A stretch of DNA of 64,000 nt from Streptomyces montanisoli (GCF_017813245.1 NZ_JAGIQL010000005.1:28616-92615), one strand, 5' to 3'. Positions 8,370 to 17,078 are shown, counted from the first letter of the stretch. The notes: generated by a model not told the origin, from the sequence alone. Numbers and translations: made by a program.

Positions 8370-8482
8370 GGCTTCCAGTATGGGCCGGACGCGCCGGCTG
8401 GACGTACGCAGGAGGTGGGGCGTGACCCGGCGCGGCGGCACGTGAGGAACCGCACGTCCTGGGCGGCCCGTACCAGCTCAGA

Positions 8483-8529
8483 GCGGGAATACGCGGGATC
8501 GCGCGGGGCTCTGACCGCCGTATTCCCGC
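8483..8529. promoter_or_regulatory. Inverted repeat in the regulator/dehydrogenase intergenic region
   Basis: The 316-base gap 8370-8685 holds no gene. Its main feature is a perfect 11-bp inverted repeat, GCGGGAATACG (8483-8493) and CGTATTCCCGC (8519-8529), 25 bp apart. It is flanked by a wider CTCAGA...TCTGAG pair (from about 8478 to 8543). Its place between divergent genes fits an operator for the XRE protein. Confidence 0.55.
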
Positions 8530-8685
8530 GGCGTACCTCTGAGCCTGCGCCCGCTGGTGGTACGCACAGTGGACGTACGAAAACGGGTGGTCTGGGCGTG
8601 CGCCGACGGATCCGGCACGGTGGAACGCGGCCTTCCGCAACCGTGGACGGCCACCGCGAACCCGATCATCTGGAGAATCCCAGGC

Positions 8686-9735
8686 ATGACCAGCCTCACG
8701 GCAGTCCCCGCCTACGCGGCCCCCGCGCCCAAGGCGCCGCTGGAGCGCACCACCATCGAGCGCCGCCCGGTGGGCGAGCACGACATCCTCATCGACATCA
8801 AGTTCTCTGGCATCTGCCACTCGGACATCCACCAGGCCCGCGAGGGCTGGGGCGACGCGATCTTCCCGATGGTTCCGGGCCACGAGATCGCCGGCGTCGT
8901 CGCCGAGGTCGGTGCCGGCGTCACCCGCTACGCCGTCGGCGACCGGGTCGGCGTCGGCTGCTTCGTGGACTCCTGCCGCCACTGCGAGTACTGCGAGCAG
9001 GGGCTCGAGCAGTACTGCGTCGAGGGCATGGTGGCCACGTACAACGGCCGTGACAAGAACGGCGACCCCACCTACGGCGGTTACTCCACGCACCTCGTCG
9101 TCGACGAGGGCTACGCGGTCCGCATCCCGGACGGCCTCGCCCTCGACGTGGCCGCGCCGCTGCTGTGCGCCGGCATCACGACGTACTCGCCGCTGCGGCA
9201 CTGGAACGCGGGCCCGGGCAAGCGCGTCGCCGTGGTCGGCCTCGGCGGTCTCGGCCACATGGCCGTCAAGCTCGCCCACGCGATGGGCGCCGAGGTCACC
9301 GTCCTCAGCCAGTCGCTGCGCAAGAAGGACGACGGGCTGCGGCTCGGCGCCGACCGTTACTACGCGACCGCCGACGAGTCCACGTTCACCGAGCTGCGCG
9401 GGCAGTTCGACCTCATCGTGTCGACCGTCTCCGCGCCGCTGCCGATCGACGCCTACCTGGGCCTGCTGAAGGTGGACGGCGCCTTCGTCAATGTGGGCGC
9501 CCCGGAGGAGCCGAACTCCGTCAACATGTTCTCGCTCATCCAGGGCCGCAAGACCCTGGCGGGATCCGCCATCGGCGGCATCCCCCAGACCCAGGAGATG
9601 CTGGACTTCTGCGCCGAGCACGGCATCGGCGCGGAGATCGAGCTGATCCGCGCCGACGAGATCAACGACGCGTACGAGCGTGTCGTCGGCAGCGACGTCC
9701 GCTACCGCTTCGTGATCGACACCGCGACCATCTGA
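8686..9735 (+). CDS. Zinc-dependent alcohol dehydrogenase, CAD/YahK type
   Basis: 349-residue NAD(P)-dependent medium-chain dehydrogenase that interconverts aldehydes and alcohols. The catalytic zinc region is GICHSDIHQ with PGHEIAGVV. The structural zinc cysteines lie in [17 protein letters not shown]. The cofactor motif [14 protein letters not shown] follows. These fit the cinnamyl-alcohol dehydrogenase/YahK branch, usually NADPH-linked aldehyde reductases. ATG 8686 has GGAGA twelve bases upstream; the frame extends further but without family similarity. It converges on the MMPL gene with only 12 bases between stops. Confidence 0.92.
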   Translation: MTSLTAVPAYAAPAPKAPLERTTIERRPVGEHDILIDIKFSGICHSDIHQAREGWGDAIFPMVPGHEIAGVVAEVGAGVTRYAVGDRVGVGCFVDSCRHCEYCEQGLEQYCVEGMVATYNGRDKNGDPTYGGYSTHLVVDEGYAVRIPDGLALDVAAPLLCAGITTYSPLRHWNAGPGKRVAVVGLGGLGHMAVKLAHAMGAEVTVLSQSLRKKDDGLRLGADRYYATADESTFTELRGQFDLIVSTVSAPLPIDAYLGLLKVDGAFVNVGAPEEPNSVNMFSLIQGRKTLAGSAIGGIPQTQEMLDFCAEHGIGAEIELIRADEINDAYERVVGSDVRYRFVIDTATI

Positions 9736-9747
9736 GCACGCCGGAGG

Positions 9748-11958
9748 TCACCGGCCGCGCGACTCCTCGTGCGGCCGGTGGCCTTCCGCCGTTTCCGGCA
9801 GGGCGGGCAGGCCCCGCCCCTCGATGTCCACCGCCGGCAGGATCCGGGCCAGCCACTTCGGCAGCCACCAGCCGGCCCGTCCCACCAGGCTGAGCACGGC
9901 GGGGACGAGCGTCAGCCGTACCACGAACGCGTCGACGAGGACGCCGAACGCCAGGGCGAAGGCGATCGGCTTGACGATGGCGTCGTCCAGCGTCACGAAC
10001 CCGGCGAAGACGGCGATCATGATCAGCGCCGCCGCCGTGACCACGCGGAACGCGCCGGGCGCGCCGCGCCTGATGGCCTCTCGCGGGTCGCGTCCGTGCG
10101 CGTACTCCTCGTGGATGCCCGCGACGACGAACACCTCGTAGTCCATGGCGAGACCGAACAGCACCGCCATGAGGATCACGGGCAGGAAGCTGACCACGGG
10201 GCCCGTCCTCGTCACCCCGATCAGGTCGGAGAGCCAGCCCCACTGGAAGACGGCGACCACGGCGCCGAACGACGCCGCCACCGACAGCAGGAACCCGGCG
10301 GTCGCCTTGACGGGCACGACGATCGAGCGGAACACGATCAGCAGGATGATCAGGCAGAGGCCGACGACGACCGCGGCGAACGGCACGAGGGACGCGCTGA
10401 GCTTGCTGGACACGTCCACGTTGACGGCGGTGGTGCCCGTCACCGCGAGCGAGACCCCCGAGCGGGCCCGCACGCCGTCCGCGTAGTCGCGCACCCGGTG
10501 CACGAGGTCCTCGGTGCCCTTGGCGTCCGGCGCCGTGGTGGGCACGAGCTGCAGCACCGAGTCCGTCTTCGACGAGGTCGGCTGCGGCGGGGTGACGGCG
10601 GCGACGCCCGGCAGCTTCTTCAGGTCGGAGGCCGCCTTGGAGAGCTCGGCCTTGGCGCCCTTGCCCCCGCCCTTGGCGTTTGAGGTGTCGGCGAGGATGA
10701 GCAGCGGCCCGTTGAAGCCGGGCCCGAACGCCCGCGACACCGCGTCGTACGCCTCGCGCTGCGTGGAGCCCTGCGGCGCGGAGCCGTTGTCCGGCAGGGC
10801 GAGTTGCAGCTCACGTGCCGGGATCGCCACGACGACGAGCGCCGCGACGCCCGCGAGCACCGTCAGCAGCGGCCTGCGGGTGGTGGCCCTGATCCACCTC
10901 GCGCCCATCGCGGGCCGCGGGCTCTTCTCACGGCGGGCCGCGCGCGAATGCGGCTTCGGTGTGAGGCGGCTGCCCGCGAAGCCGAGCAGCGCGGGCAGCA
11001 GCGTGGTGGCCGCGAGGACCGCCACGACGACGGTCACCGCGCCGCTCAGACCCATGACGGTGAGGAACGGGATGCCGACCACGCTGAGCCCGGCGAGCGC
11101 CACGACCACCGTGAGCCCGGCGAAGGCGACCGCACTGCCCGCCGTGCCGAGGGCGCGCGCCGCGGACTCCTCCACGTCCGTCCCGCGTGCGAGCTGCGTA
11201 CGGTGCCTGGACAGGATGAAGAGCGTGTAGTCGATCCCGACGGCGAGCCCCAGCATCACGGCCAGGGTGATGGCCGTGGACGAGATCGTGAAGACATGGG
11301 CGAGGAGCATCAGGCCCGACAGCGACACGGCGAGCCCGCCGATGGCCGTGAGCAGCGGCATGCCGGCCGCGAGCAGGGACCCGAACGTGATCACGAGCAC
11401 GACGAGGGCCACCACGACGCCGATCACCTCGGTCGCGCCGATCTGTACGCCGTGGCTGCCGAATACGGCGCCACCGGCGTGCACGGTCAGCCCGGCGTCC
11501 GAGGCCGGCCGCGTCGACGCCTCCAGGGCGTCCACGCTGCCCGGCCGCACGTCGGGTCCGGTGACCGCGTACTGGACCTGGGCGAGCGCCGTGCGGCCGT
11601 CACGCGTGACGGTCCCGGCCTTCTTCGGGGAGATCACCGCACCCACCTGCGGCGCGTGGGCGGCGTCATGCAGCGTCTCCTGGATCGCGGCCGCGTAGCG
11701 CCGCTCGGTCACCTTGTGCCCCGGGGGCGCGGTGAAGACGATCTGCCCGCTCACCCCGCCCGCCGCGGGCTCGACCGCACGCAGCCGGTCGAGTGCCTGC
11801 TGGGACTGCGAGCCGGGGATCGAGAACTGGTCGTCGAGCGAGCTGCCCGCCAGCGAGAAGCCCGCGACCACCGCCGCCAGCGCGGCCAGCCACAGCGAGA
11901 GCACGAGGCGTCGGCGGCGGAAGGAAAAGCGTCCGAGACGGTAGAGAAGACTCGCCAT
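9748..11958 (-). CDS. MMPL-family RND transporter
   Basis: 736-residue membrane exporter with the two-fold MMPL layout: one N-terminal helix, a periplasmic loop (about residues 35-165), a group of helices, then a second loop (about 395-520) and a second helix group. Typical stretches are GLAVGIDYTLFILSRHR and its counterpart FGLAMDYEVFVVAGIHE, where the Asp-Tyr pair is the proton-relay signature. These transporters export lipids, polyketides or drugs. The divergent TetR gene with three operators in the shared region suggests induction by the exported compound. Confidence 0.93.
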   Translation of the reverse strand: MASLLYRLGRFSFRRRRLVLSLWLAALAAVVAGFSLAGSSLDDQFSIPGSQSQQALDRLRAVEPAAGGVSGQIVFTAPPGHKVTERRYAAAIQETLHDAAHAPQVGAVISPKKAGTVTRDGRTALAQVQYAVTGPDVRPGSVDALEASTRPASDAGLTVHAGGAVFGSHGVQIGATEVIGVVVALVVLVITFGSLLAAGMPLLTAIGGLAVSLSGLMLLAHVFTISSTAITLAVMLGLAVGIDYTLFILSRHRTQLARGTDVEESAARALGTAGSAVAFAGLTVVVALAGLSVVGIPFLTVMGLSGAVTVVVAVLAATTLLPALLGFAGSRLTPKPHSRAARREKSPRPAMGARWIRATTRRPLLTVLAGVAALVVVAIPARELQLALPDNGSAPQGSTQREAYDAVSRAFGPGFNGPLLILADTSNAKGGGKGAKAELSKAASDLKKLPGVAAVTPPQPTSSKTDSVLQLVPTTAPDAKGTEDLVHRVRDYADGVRARSGVSLAVTGTTAVNVDVSSKLSASLVPFAAVVVGLCLIILLIVFRSIVVPVKATAGFLLSVAASFGAVVAVFQWGWLSDLIGVTRTGPVVSFLPVILMAVLFGLAMDYEVFVVAGIHEEYAHGRDPREAIRRGAPGAFRVVTAAALIMIAVFAGFVTLDDAIVKPIAFALAFGVLVDAFVVRLTLVPAVLSLVGRAGWWLPKWLARILPAVDIEGRGLPALPETAEGHRPHEESRGR

Positions 11959-11996
11959 GCTGGCTCTCCGAGGGTGCGCGGGCGGGGGCGACGCGG

Positions 11997-12074
11997 CATG
12001 TCATGCCTGACATCCGTCCTCACGCTAGCATCCGTGTCAGGTCTGACATCCAGCGGCATGTCAGACCTGACATG
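11997..12074. promoter_or_regulatory. Three TetR-type operators between exporter and regulator
   Basis: Three copies of a palindrome with arms TGTCAG/CTGACA: 11997-12014 (one arm degenerate, TGTCAT), 12035-12048, and 12057-12074 (CATGTCAG-AC-CTGACATG, the best copy). Centres are 36 and 24 bp apart. They fill the space between the divergent MMPL and TetR starts, as expected for control of both genes. Confidence 0.8.
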
Positions 12075-12114
12075 CGCCCTGGGGAGGCCGTGATCGGCAT
12101 GGGAGACTGTCGGC

Positions 12115-12756
12115 GTGACGGATGCGGAACGGCCCGGCGGCCGCGAGACGACGCGAGCCAGGATCCTCGCCACGGCCCTGCGCCTCTTCGGCGAGGGGGG
12201 CTTCGAGGCGACGACCATGCGCCAGATCGCGGACGCCTGCCGGGTCACCGAACGCACCGTCTACCGTTACTTCCCCTTCAAGGACGACCTGGTGCTCGCG
12301 GAGGTCCGCGGGCTGATCCCGCTGCTGCGCGACCTGACGGCGGGGCGCCCGGCGGCCGAGCGTCCCTTCACCGCGGTGTGGCGTGCGCTGCGCACGCTGA
12401 AGGAAGAGCACCCGCACGTCATGGGGCTGCTCGTGCGGGACATGGGGGAGCGGCTGCTCGACAGGTCGAGCCCCGGCATGCAGCGCATGGTCGAGGAGTT
12501 CTGCGACGGCGTCGCGCAGGGGCTCGCCGGCCGGCTCGACGGCCGCATGACGCCGACCGCGTGCGTGCTCGCGGAGCCGGGAGCGGCCGCACCCGAGCCG
12601 GATCCCGCGTTCCGCGCGCGGGTACTGGCCTCCACCGCGATCTCGCCGATGCTCTCCGCACTCAAGGCGTGCGTCGAGCTTCCCGTGGAACAGCGGACCG
12701 AGGAGCGGGTGAACGCGCTGCTCGACGAGGCGTACACGGCCCTCGGGGACGGCTGA
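12115..12756 (+). CDS. TetR-family transcriptional regulator of the MMPL exporter
   Basis: 213-residue TetR protein. The N-terminal helix-turn-helix is clear (ATTMRQIADACRVTERTVYRY, followed by FPFKDDL). The rest is a variable ligand-binding domain. The GTG start at 12115 is preceded by GGGAGA at a suitable distance. The three palindromes just upstream, shared with the divergent exporter, mark it as the probable local repressor and autoregulator. Confidence 0.9.
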   Translation: MTDAERPGGRETTRARILATALRLFGEGGFEATTMRQIADACRVTERTVYRYFPFKDDLVLAEVRGLIPLLRDLTAGRPAAERPFTAVWRALRTLKEEHPHVMGLLVRDMGERLLDRSSPGMQRMVEEFCDGVAQGLAGRLDGRMTPTACVLAEPGAAAPEPDPAFRARVLASTAISPMLSALKACVELPVEQRTEERVNALLDEAYTALGDG

Positions 12757-12784
12757 CGCCGGCGCGGACGCGTGCGCGCGGCGA

Positions 12785-13423
12785 CTACCCGTCCTCGCCG
12801 CGCCTCAGCCCCACGAGCATCCGGTCGAGCACCGTGCCGGCCTCCTCGCGGGCCCGCTCCTGGTCACGAGACCTGGCGATGTAGAGGCTCGCCTCCGAGA
12901 TCAGGGCGCTCAGCATCCGTGTCAGCGGCCGCAGCGGGAGCGGGTCGATCCGGCCCTCGGCCGCCGCCTGCGACAGCACCTCTTCGAGCAGTACGTAACC
13001 GTGCTGCTCGACCAGCGCGTCCCACGCGCTGTGGCCGAGCACGGCCGGGCCCTCGATGAGCACGATCCGCTGGAAATCGGGGTCCGCGCACGCGTCGAGG
13101 AAGGACTGGAACCCGGTGCGCAGCAGACTCCAGGTGTCCTCCTGATGCTCGGCCGCCGCCCGCCGCGTCTCCTGCTCGATCAGCCGCTCGGCCATCTCCT
13201 TGGCGCACTGCTCCATGACCGCCGCGAACAGGTCGGCCTTGTCGCGGAAGTGGTGGTAGAGCGCGCCGCGCGTCACCCGGGCGGCGGAGACGATGTCCTC
13301 CGTCCCGGTCGCCGCGTACCCGCGGCTCGCGAAGAGGGTGCGCGCGGCATCGAGCAGGGCCCCGCGCGTGTCGGCGACGTGGTCGGCCCTGCGGCTCGAC
13401 ACGGACTTTGGCTGAGCTGGCAT
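12785..13423 (-). CDS. TetR-family transcriptional regulator
   Basis: 212-residue TetR protein with an N-terminal helix-turn-helix (TEDIVSAARVTRGALYHHF, then RDKADLFAAV) and a C-terminal domain of the TetR_C type common in actinobacteria. ATG 13421-13423 is preferred because the upstream in-frame ATG (13439-13441) lies inside a perfect palindrome that looks like the protein's own operator. It is divergent from the hpnH-like gene and convergent with the preceding TetR gene. Confidence 0.88.
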   Translation of the reverse strand: MPAQPKSVSSRRADHVADTRGALLDAARTLFASRGYAATGTEDIVSAARVTRGALYHHFRDKADLFAAVMEQCAKEMAERLIEQETRRAAAEHQEDTWSLLRTGFQSFLDACADPDFQRIVLIEGPAVLGHSAWDALVEQHGYVLLEEVLSQAAAEGRIDPLPLRPLTRMLSALISEASLYIARSRDQERAREEAGTVLDRMLVGLRRGEDG

Positions 13424-13438
13424 GGCTTCATTCTGTCC

Positions 13439-13453
13439 CATACAGTCTGTATG
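13439..13453. promoter_or_regulatory. TetR operator in the hpnH-like promoter region
   Basis: CATACAG-T-CTGTATG, a perfect 15-bp palindrome with one central base, between the divergent TetR and hpnH-like genes. The form and position are those of a TetR operator. Nothing else of note is seen in 13424-13554. Confidence 0.75.
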
Positions 13454-13554
13454 TTGTAGGCATCGTGTATGCGGGGGATCCGTAAATACGGGTAGACACA
13501 CGGGACGCGTCCGCGACGGGGCACCAGAGCTCCGTGGGAACGGAGAAGCAAGCC

Positions 13555-14556
13555 ATGGCACTACCGCTCAACCTGACCGTCAAAATGGGCAGCCACCTCG
13601 TCAAGCAGAAGGTGAAGCGGCGGGAGAAGTACCCCCTCATCGTCGAGATCGAACCGCTGTTCGCCTGCAACCTCGCGTGCAACGGCTGCGGCAAGATCCA
13701 GCACCCCGCGGGCGTGCTCAAGCAGCGCATGCCCGTGGCCCAGGCCATCGGGGCGGTCGAGGAGTGCGGCGCGCCCATGGTGTCGCTGGCCGGCGGCGAG
13801 CCGCTGATGCACCCGCAGATCGACAAGATCACCGAGGAGCTGCTCAAGCGCGGCAAGTTCGTGGTGCTGTGCACCAACGCCGTACTGCTGCCCAAGCACC
13901 TCCACAAGTTCACCCCCCACCGCAACTTCGCCTGGATGGTCCACATCGACGGCATGCGGGAGCGGCACGACGAGTCGGTGAGCAAGGAAGGCGTCTTCGA
14001 CCAGGCCGTGGAGGCGATCAGGCAGGCCAAGGCGGCCGGCTTCGCCGTCTACACGAACTCGACGTTCTTCAACACCGACACCCCCGAGGACATCATCGAG
14101 GTGCTCGACTACCTCAATGACGAGCTGAAGGTCGACCGCCTGGAGATCTCGCCGGCCTACGCCTACGAGAAGGCGCCCGACCAGGACCACTTCCTCGGTG
14201 TCGAGCAGACGCGCGAGGTGTTCCGCAAGGCGTTCGCCGACGGCAGGCGCAAGAGGTGGCGTCTCAACCACTCGGAGCTGTTCCTCGACTTCCTCGAGGG
14301 CAAGGCCGACTTCGAGTGCACCCCGTGGGGCGTCCCGTCCTACTCGCTGTTCGGCTGGCAGAAGCCCTGCTACCTGATGAGCGACGGCTACGCCAAGACC
14401 TACCAGGAGCTCCTGGACGACACCGACTGGGACAAGTACGGCCGCGGCAAGGACCCGCGCTGCGACAACTGCATGGCCCACTGCGGGTACGAGCCGACCG
14501 CCGTGCTCGCCACGATGGGCTCGCTCAAGCAGTCGCTGCGGGCGGTCACGGGCTGA
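13555..14556 (+). CDS. hpnH: Radical SAM protein, adenosyl-hopene transferase HpnH type
   Basis: 333-residue radical S-adenosylmethionine enzyme. The iron-sulfur motif is CNLACNGC (CxxxCxxC), followed by VSLAGGEPL, the usual SAM-contact GGEP. The C-terminal part has the cysteine-rich DUF3463 region (WQKPCYLMSDGYAKTY and RCDNCMAHCGYEP) seen in HpnH, which adds the adenosyl group to hopene in extended hopanoid synthesis. ATG 13555 has CGGAGAAG upstream. No squalene or hopanoid cyclase genes lie nearby, so this is an isolated copy; it may act with a distant cluster or on another acceptor. The divergent TetR with a perfect operator probably controls it. Confidence 0.85.
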   Translation: MALPLNLTVKMGSHLVKQKVKRREKYPLIVEIEPLFACNLACNGCGKIQHPAGVLKQRMPVAQAIGAVEECGAPMVSLAGGEPLMHPQIDKITEELLKRGKFVVLCTNAVLLPKHLHKFTPHRNFAWMVHIDGMRERHDESVSKEGVFDQAVEAIRQAKAAGFAVYTNSTFFNTDTPEDIIEVLDYLNDELKVDRLEISPAYAYEKAPDQDHFLGVEQTREVFRKAFADGRRKRWRLNHSELFLDFLEGKADFECTPWGVPSYSLFGWQKPCYLMSDGYAKTYQELLDDTDWDKYGRGKDPRCDNCMAHCGYEPTAVLATMGSLKQSLRAVTG

Positions 14557-14642
14557 CGCGCCCGCCACCGGCCGCTGCGGATGCGGGATCGCGCGGCGGC
14601 GTGGATGGTGGTGGGTAGTACGTCCCGAGTGAGGAGCCAGCC

Positions 14643-14843
14643 ATGTCGATGCTCGACAAACTCAAGGGCATGATGAAGGGCCACGAGGACACTGCCGCCA
14701 AGGGAGTGGACAAGGCGGGGGACGCCGTCGACAAGAAGACCGGCAACAAGTACCAGAGCCAGGTCGACTCCGCGCAGAAGAAGATGGACGAGCAGCTCGG
14801 CGGCCAGGCCACGCCGGGTGACGACAACCCGCCCCGCGGCTGA
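14643..14843 (+). CDS. Small antitoxin-like protein (MT0933/Rv0909 type)
   Basis: 66-residue hydrophilic, lysine- and aspartate-rich protein starting MSMLDKLKGMMKG, with alternating AGDAVDKKTGNKY, typical of the family annotated as MT0933-like antitoxins. GAGGAG precedes the ATG. No toxin gene is adjacent, so the antitoxin label is only by family. It is probably a helical protein and may be a stress or nucleoid-associated factor. Two strong hairpins follow. Confidence 0.7.
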   Translation: MSMLDKLKGMMKGHEDTAAKGVDKAGDAVDKKTGNKYQSQVDSAQKKMDEQLGGQATPGDDNPPRG

Positions 14844-14866
14844 CCGCGGGCCCTTCGCCTTCGGCA

Positions 14867-14912
14867 GACGCCGGTGTGCGCCGCACGGATCCGTGCGGCG
14901 CACACCGGCGTC
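14867..14912. terminator. Bidirectional terminator, 46-bp perfect palindrome
   Basis: A perfect inverted repeat with 23-bp arms and no loop, centred on GGATCC at 14887-14892. It lies 24 bases after the small antitoxin-like gene and before the convergent glycosylase-like gene. Its position suggests termination on both strands; there is no T-tract, as is common in streptomycetes. Confidence 0.75.
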
Positions 14913-14922
14913 GTCTGCGTTG

Positions 14923-14946
14923 CCGGCCGGCTGTAGAGCCGGCCGG
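14923..14946. terminator. Second terminator hairpin
   Basis: CCGGCCGGCT-GTAG-AGCCGGCCGG, a 10-bp perfect stem with a 4-base loop, ending 11 bases from the stop of the leftward glycosylase-like gene. It is best placed to terminate that gene. Confidence 0.65.
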
Positions 14947-14957
14947 TTCGTTCACGC

Positions 14958-15596
14958 CTACGTCAGTTGCGGGTGGCGGTCGAGGGCGACCCGCACCAGG
15001 GCCGCCGCGAACCGCGCCGGGTCGTCACCCGCCAGAGCGGCGAGCTTCTTCGTGTCCTTCGGCAGCCCCACCTTGCCGGCGCCCTGCCGCGCCTTCTCGT
15101 CCAGGTACGGCGCGGCCTCGGGCCACACGTCCTGCACCTCGCGCAGGAAGATGTCGGCGCCCACCGGGCCGATCCCTGGCATCTGCTGAAGCAGGCGGCG
15201 CAGCTCCGCGCGATCGCCCGAGGTCTCGTCACGCAGCCGCCTCAGATCGCCGTGATAGCGCTCCAGCAGCAGTTCCGCGCCGTCCCCGAGCTGGGTGGCG
15301 GTCCGCTCGTCGTAGCGCCGGTAGCCGCCCTCGCCGAGCGCGTCCACGCGCTGCTGCCAGGTGGCGTCCGCCATCGCGCGCGGGCTGCGCAGACCCGCGT
15401 CCGCGAGAGCGCGAGCCGCCGACACGGCGATGCCGCTGCTGATCCGCGCGCTGAGCAGCAGCGACAGCACCAGCAGCCGGTAGAGCGGCTGCGGTGTGTC
15501 GCGCAACGTGATGCCCGCCTCGTCGCTGTAGGTCGTGCCGTACGCGTCGAGCAGCTTGCCGACCGTGCCGGCCGGGCCCTTCGTCTTCCCCGCCAC
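14958..15596 (-). CDS. HhH-GPD base-excision glycosylase/endonuclease III-like protein
   Basis: 212-residue protein. A helix-hairpin-helix is visible as QQMPGIGPVGADIFLREVQ, followed by a short region ending YLDEKARQ; the overall all-helical form resembles endonuclease III-type DNA glycosylases. It lacks an obvious C-terminal iron-sulfur cysteine cluster. GTG 15594-15596 is chosen because GGGAGG lies seven bases upstream; the open frame beyond that has no family features. It follows the DUF4235 gene by 11 bases, so they are cotranscribed. DNA repair is the expected role, but the substrate base is unknown. Confidence 0.75.
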   Translation of the reverse strand: MAGKTKGPAGTVGKLLDAYGTTYSDEAGITLRDTPQPLYRLLVLSLLLSARISSGIAVSAARALADAGLRSPRAMADATWQQRVDALGEGGYRRYDERTATQLGDGAELLLERYHGDLRRLRDETSGDRAELRRLLQQMPGIGPVGADIFLREVQDVWPEAAPYLDEKARQGAGKVGLPKDTKKLAALAGDDPARFAAALVRVALDRHPQLT

Positions 15597-15607
15597 GTGT
15601 GCCTCCC

Positions 15608-15919
15608 TCAGTTGCGTCCGCCGGCCTCTCCCGGCCAGGCCCCGGTGGCGCGTTCGACCGCCTTGGCGCCCGAACGGTCCACCGCGCTGCGGACGGCGGC
15701 GAGGATCGCGCCCTGCACGGCCGCCGCGATCACGATCTCGGCCCAGCCGCGGTCGCGGTCCAGGGCGTCGGGCGCGTCGTCCTCGTGACGCACCGCCTTC
15801 CACGCCGCCCTGAACACCTTCCCGGCCACCATCCCGCCGGCCCAGCCCATCAGGAACCCGAGGGGCTTGTACGCCAACGGCAGTTTCGGCTTCTTCTTCG
15901 CCTTCTTGGTCTTGGTCAC
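15608..15919 (-). CDS. DUF4235 small membrane protein
   Basis: 103-residue protein with a lysine-rich N-terminus (TKTKKAKKKPKL), two hydrophobic helices (about residues 16-35 and 62-80) and the layout of DUF4235 proteins. The GTG start at 15917-15919 gives the usual length. Function is unknown; these proteins are common in actinobacteria near other small membrane proteins. Confidence 0.7.
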   Translation of the reverse strand: MTKTKKAKKKPKLPLAYKPLGFLMGWAGGMVAGKVFRAAWKAVRHEDDAPDALDRDRGWAEIVIAAAVQGAILAAVRSAVDRSGAKAVERATGAWPGEAGGRN

Positions 15920-16110
15920 ACCGCACGGGTGCCCCGCGGTGCGCGGGGCACACAGCGGCGCGGGGGAGTGGCACCGCCCGATCCCGAGGCAGGTGACGCG
16001 GCACACCGGGTACACGTCCGGAGCAACCCCGCTCCCGCCCCGGGCCCCGAGCGCCGAGAGTGGGAGGGAAGCGATCCGACGTCCCGTACCCGACATCCTG
16101 GAGCCACCTG

Positions 16111-16704
16111 ATGAAGCGCCCCACCCACCGCGACCACAGGGACCTCGGCCTGCTCGCCCTGCGGCTCGGCACCGGAGCCGTGCTCGCCGCGCACGGCACC
16201 CAGAAGCTGTTCGGCTGGTTCGGCGGCGGAGGGCTCGACGTCACCGCGAAGGCCATGGACGCGATGGGCTTCAGGCCCGGCGACCGCAGCGCGCTCGCGG
16301 CCGGGTGCGGCGAGGCCGGCGGCGGCGCGCTGATCGCGCTCGGGCTCGCCACCCCCGCGGCGGGCGCCGTTGCGGCGGGCGCCATGGCGGGCGCGGCGGC
16401 CGTGCACGCACCGAACGGGTTCTTCTCCACGTCGGGCGGGCTCGAGTACCCGGGCTTCCTCGGCTGGTCCGCCGCCTGCCTCGGACTGACGGGCGCGGGC
16501 CGCTACTCGCTCGACCACGTGACGCAGCACCGGCTCGACCGGACATGGATGGTGCCGGTGGCCTTCGCCGCGAGCGGTCTCGTCACCGCGTGCGTGATCC
16601 GCAAGCGCACCCAGAGCCTCGCCCGGGCCACCGAGGCGGCGCAGACGGACGGCGCGGACGGAGCGGACGGCGACGGCGCCACGGACGGCCCCGGCCAGGC
16701 CTGA
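16111..16704 (+). CDS. DoxX-family membrane protein
   Basis: 197-residue four-helix membrane protein. The first helix contains LALRLGTGAVLAAHGTQKLF, the DoxX hallmark, followed by FGWFGGGG. The C-terminal tail is rich in Asp and Gly. DoxX proteins are linked to redox stress and thiosulfate metabolism in other bacteria; no such partner is adjacent. ATG 16111 has GGAG about eight bases upstream. Confidence 0.87.
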   Translation: MKRPTHRDHRDLGLLALRLGTGAVLAAHGTQKLFGWFGGGGLDVTAKAMDAMGFRPGDRSALAAGCGEAGGGALIALGLATPAAGAVAAGAMAGAAAVHAPNGFFSTSGGLEYPGFLGWSAACLGLTGAGRYSLDHVTQHRLDRTWMVPVAFAASGLVTACVIRKRTQSLARATEAAQTDGADGADGDGATDGPGQA

Positions 16705-16862
16705 CAGCGCGGGACATCGCGAGGGCCCGACCGGACGCGCCCGAGCGGTCACGCCCGATCGGGCTGGATCCTGCGTGGGCGCCGCCGCGCTGGGCACGCG
16801 CACTGGGAGACAGTGGAGAAGACGTCCCCCGCTGGGGGCCGTCCCGTGTTTGGAGGTCCGAC

Positions 16863-17069
16863 ATGACCAGTCCGCACCCCGACCCGGTGCCTCCCACCCC
16901 CACCCCCACGCCAGGCCCGCCAGGACCGGAGCCGGGCCCCGCACCGGGACCCGCGCCCGGGCCCACGCCCGTACCGCCGTCGCCCGTTCCCTCGCCCGAC
17001 CCGGTACCCAAGCCGCCGGGCCCCGACCCCGTGCCTGAACCCGAACCGGCACCGGGACCGCTGCACTGA
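16863..17069 (+). CDS. Proline-rich small protein
   Basis: A 68-residue frame made almost wholly of Pro, Gly, Asp, Glu, Thr and Val in short Pro-x repeats, starting MTSPHPDPVPPTP. A strong GGAGG (16854-16858) sits just before the ATG, the main reason to believe it is translated. It has no signal peptide or membrane segment and would be disordered. The opposite strand is also open for most of its length, so coding status is not certain. Confidence 0.5.
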   Translation: MTSPHPDPVPPTPTPTPGPPGPEPGPAPGPAPGPTPVPPSPVPSPDPVPKPPGPDPVPEPEPAPGPLH

Positions 17070-17078
17070 GACCCGGCC

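Noticed and set aside
14643..14843. Toxin-antitoxin locus
   Set aside because: The small protein resembles an antitoxin family, but no toxin gene is adjacent on either side.
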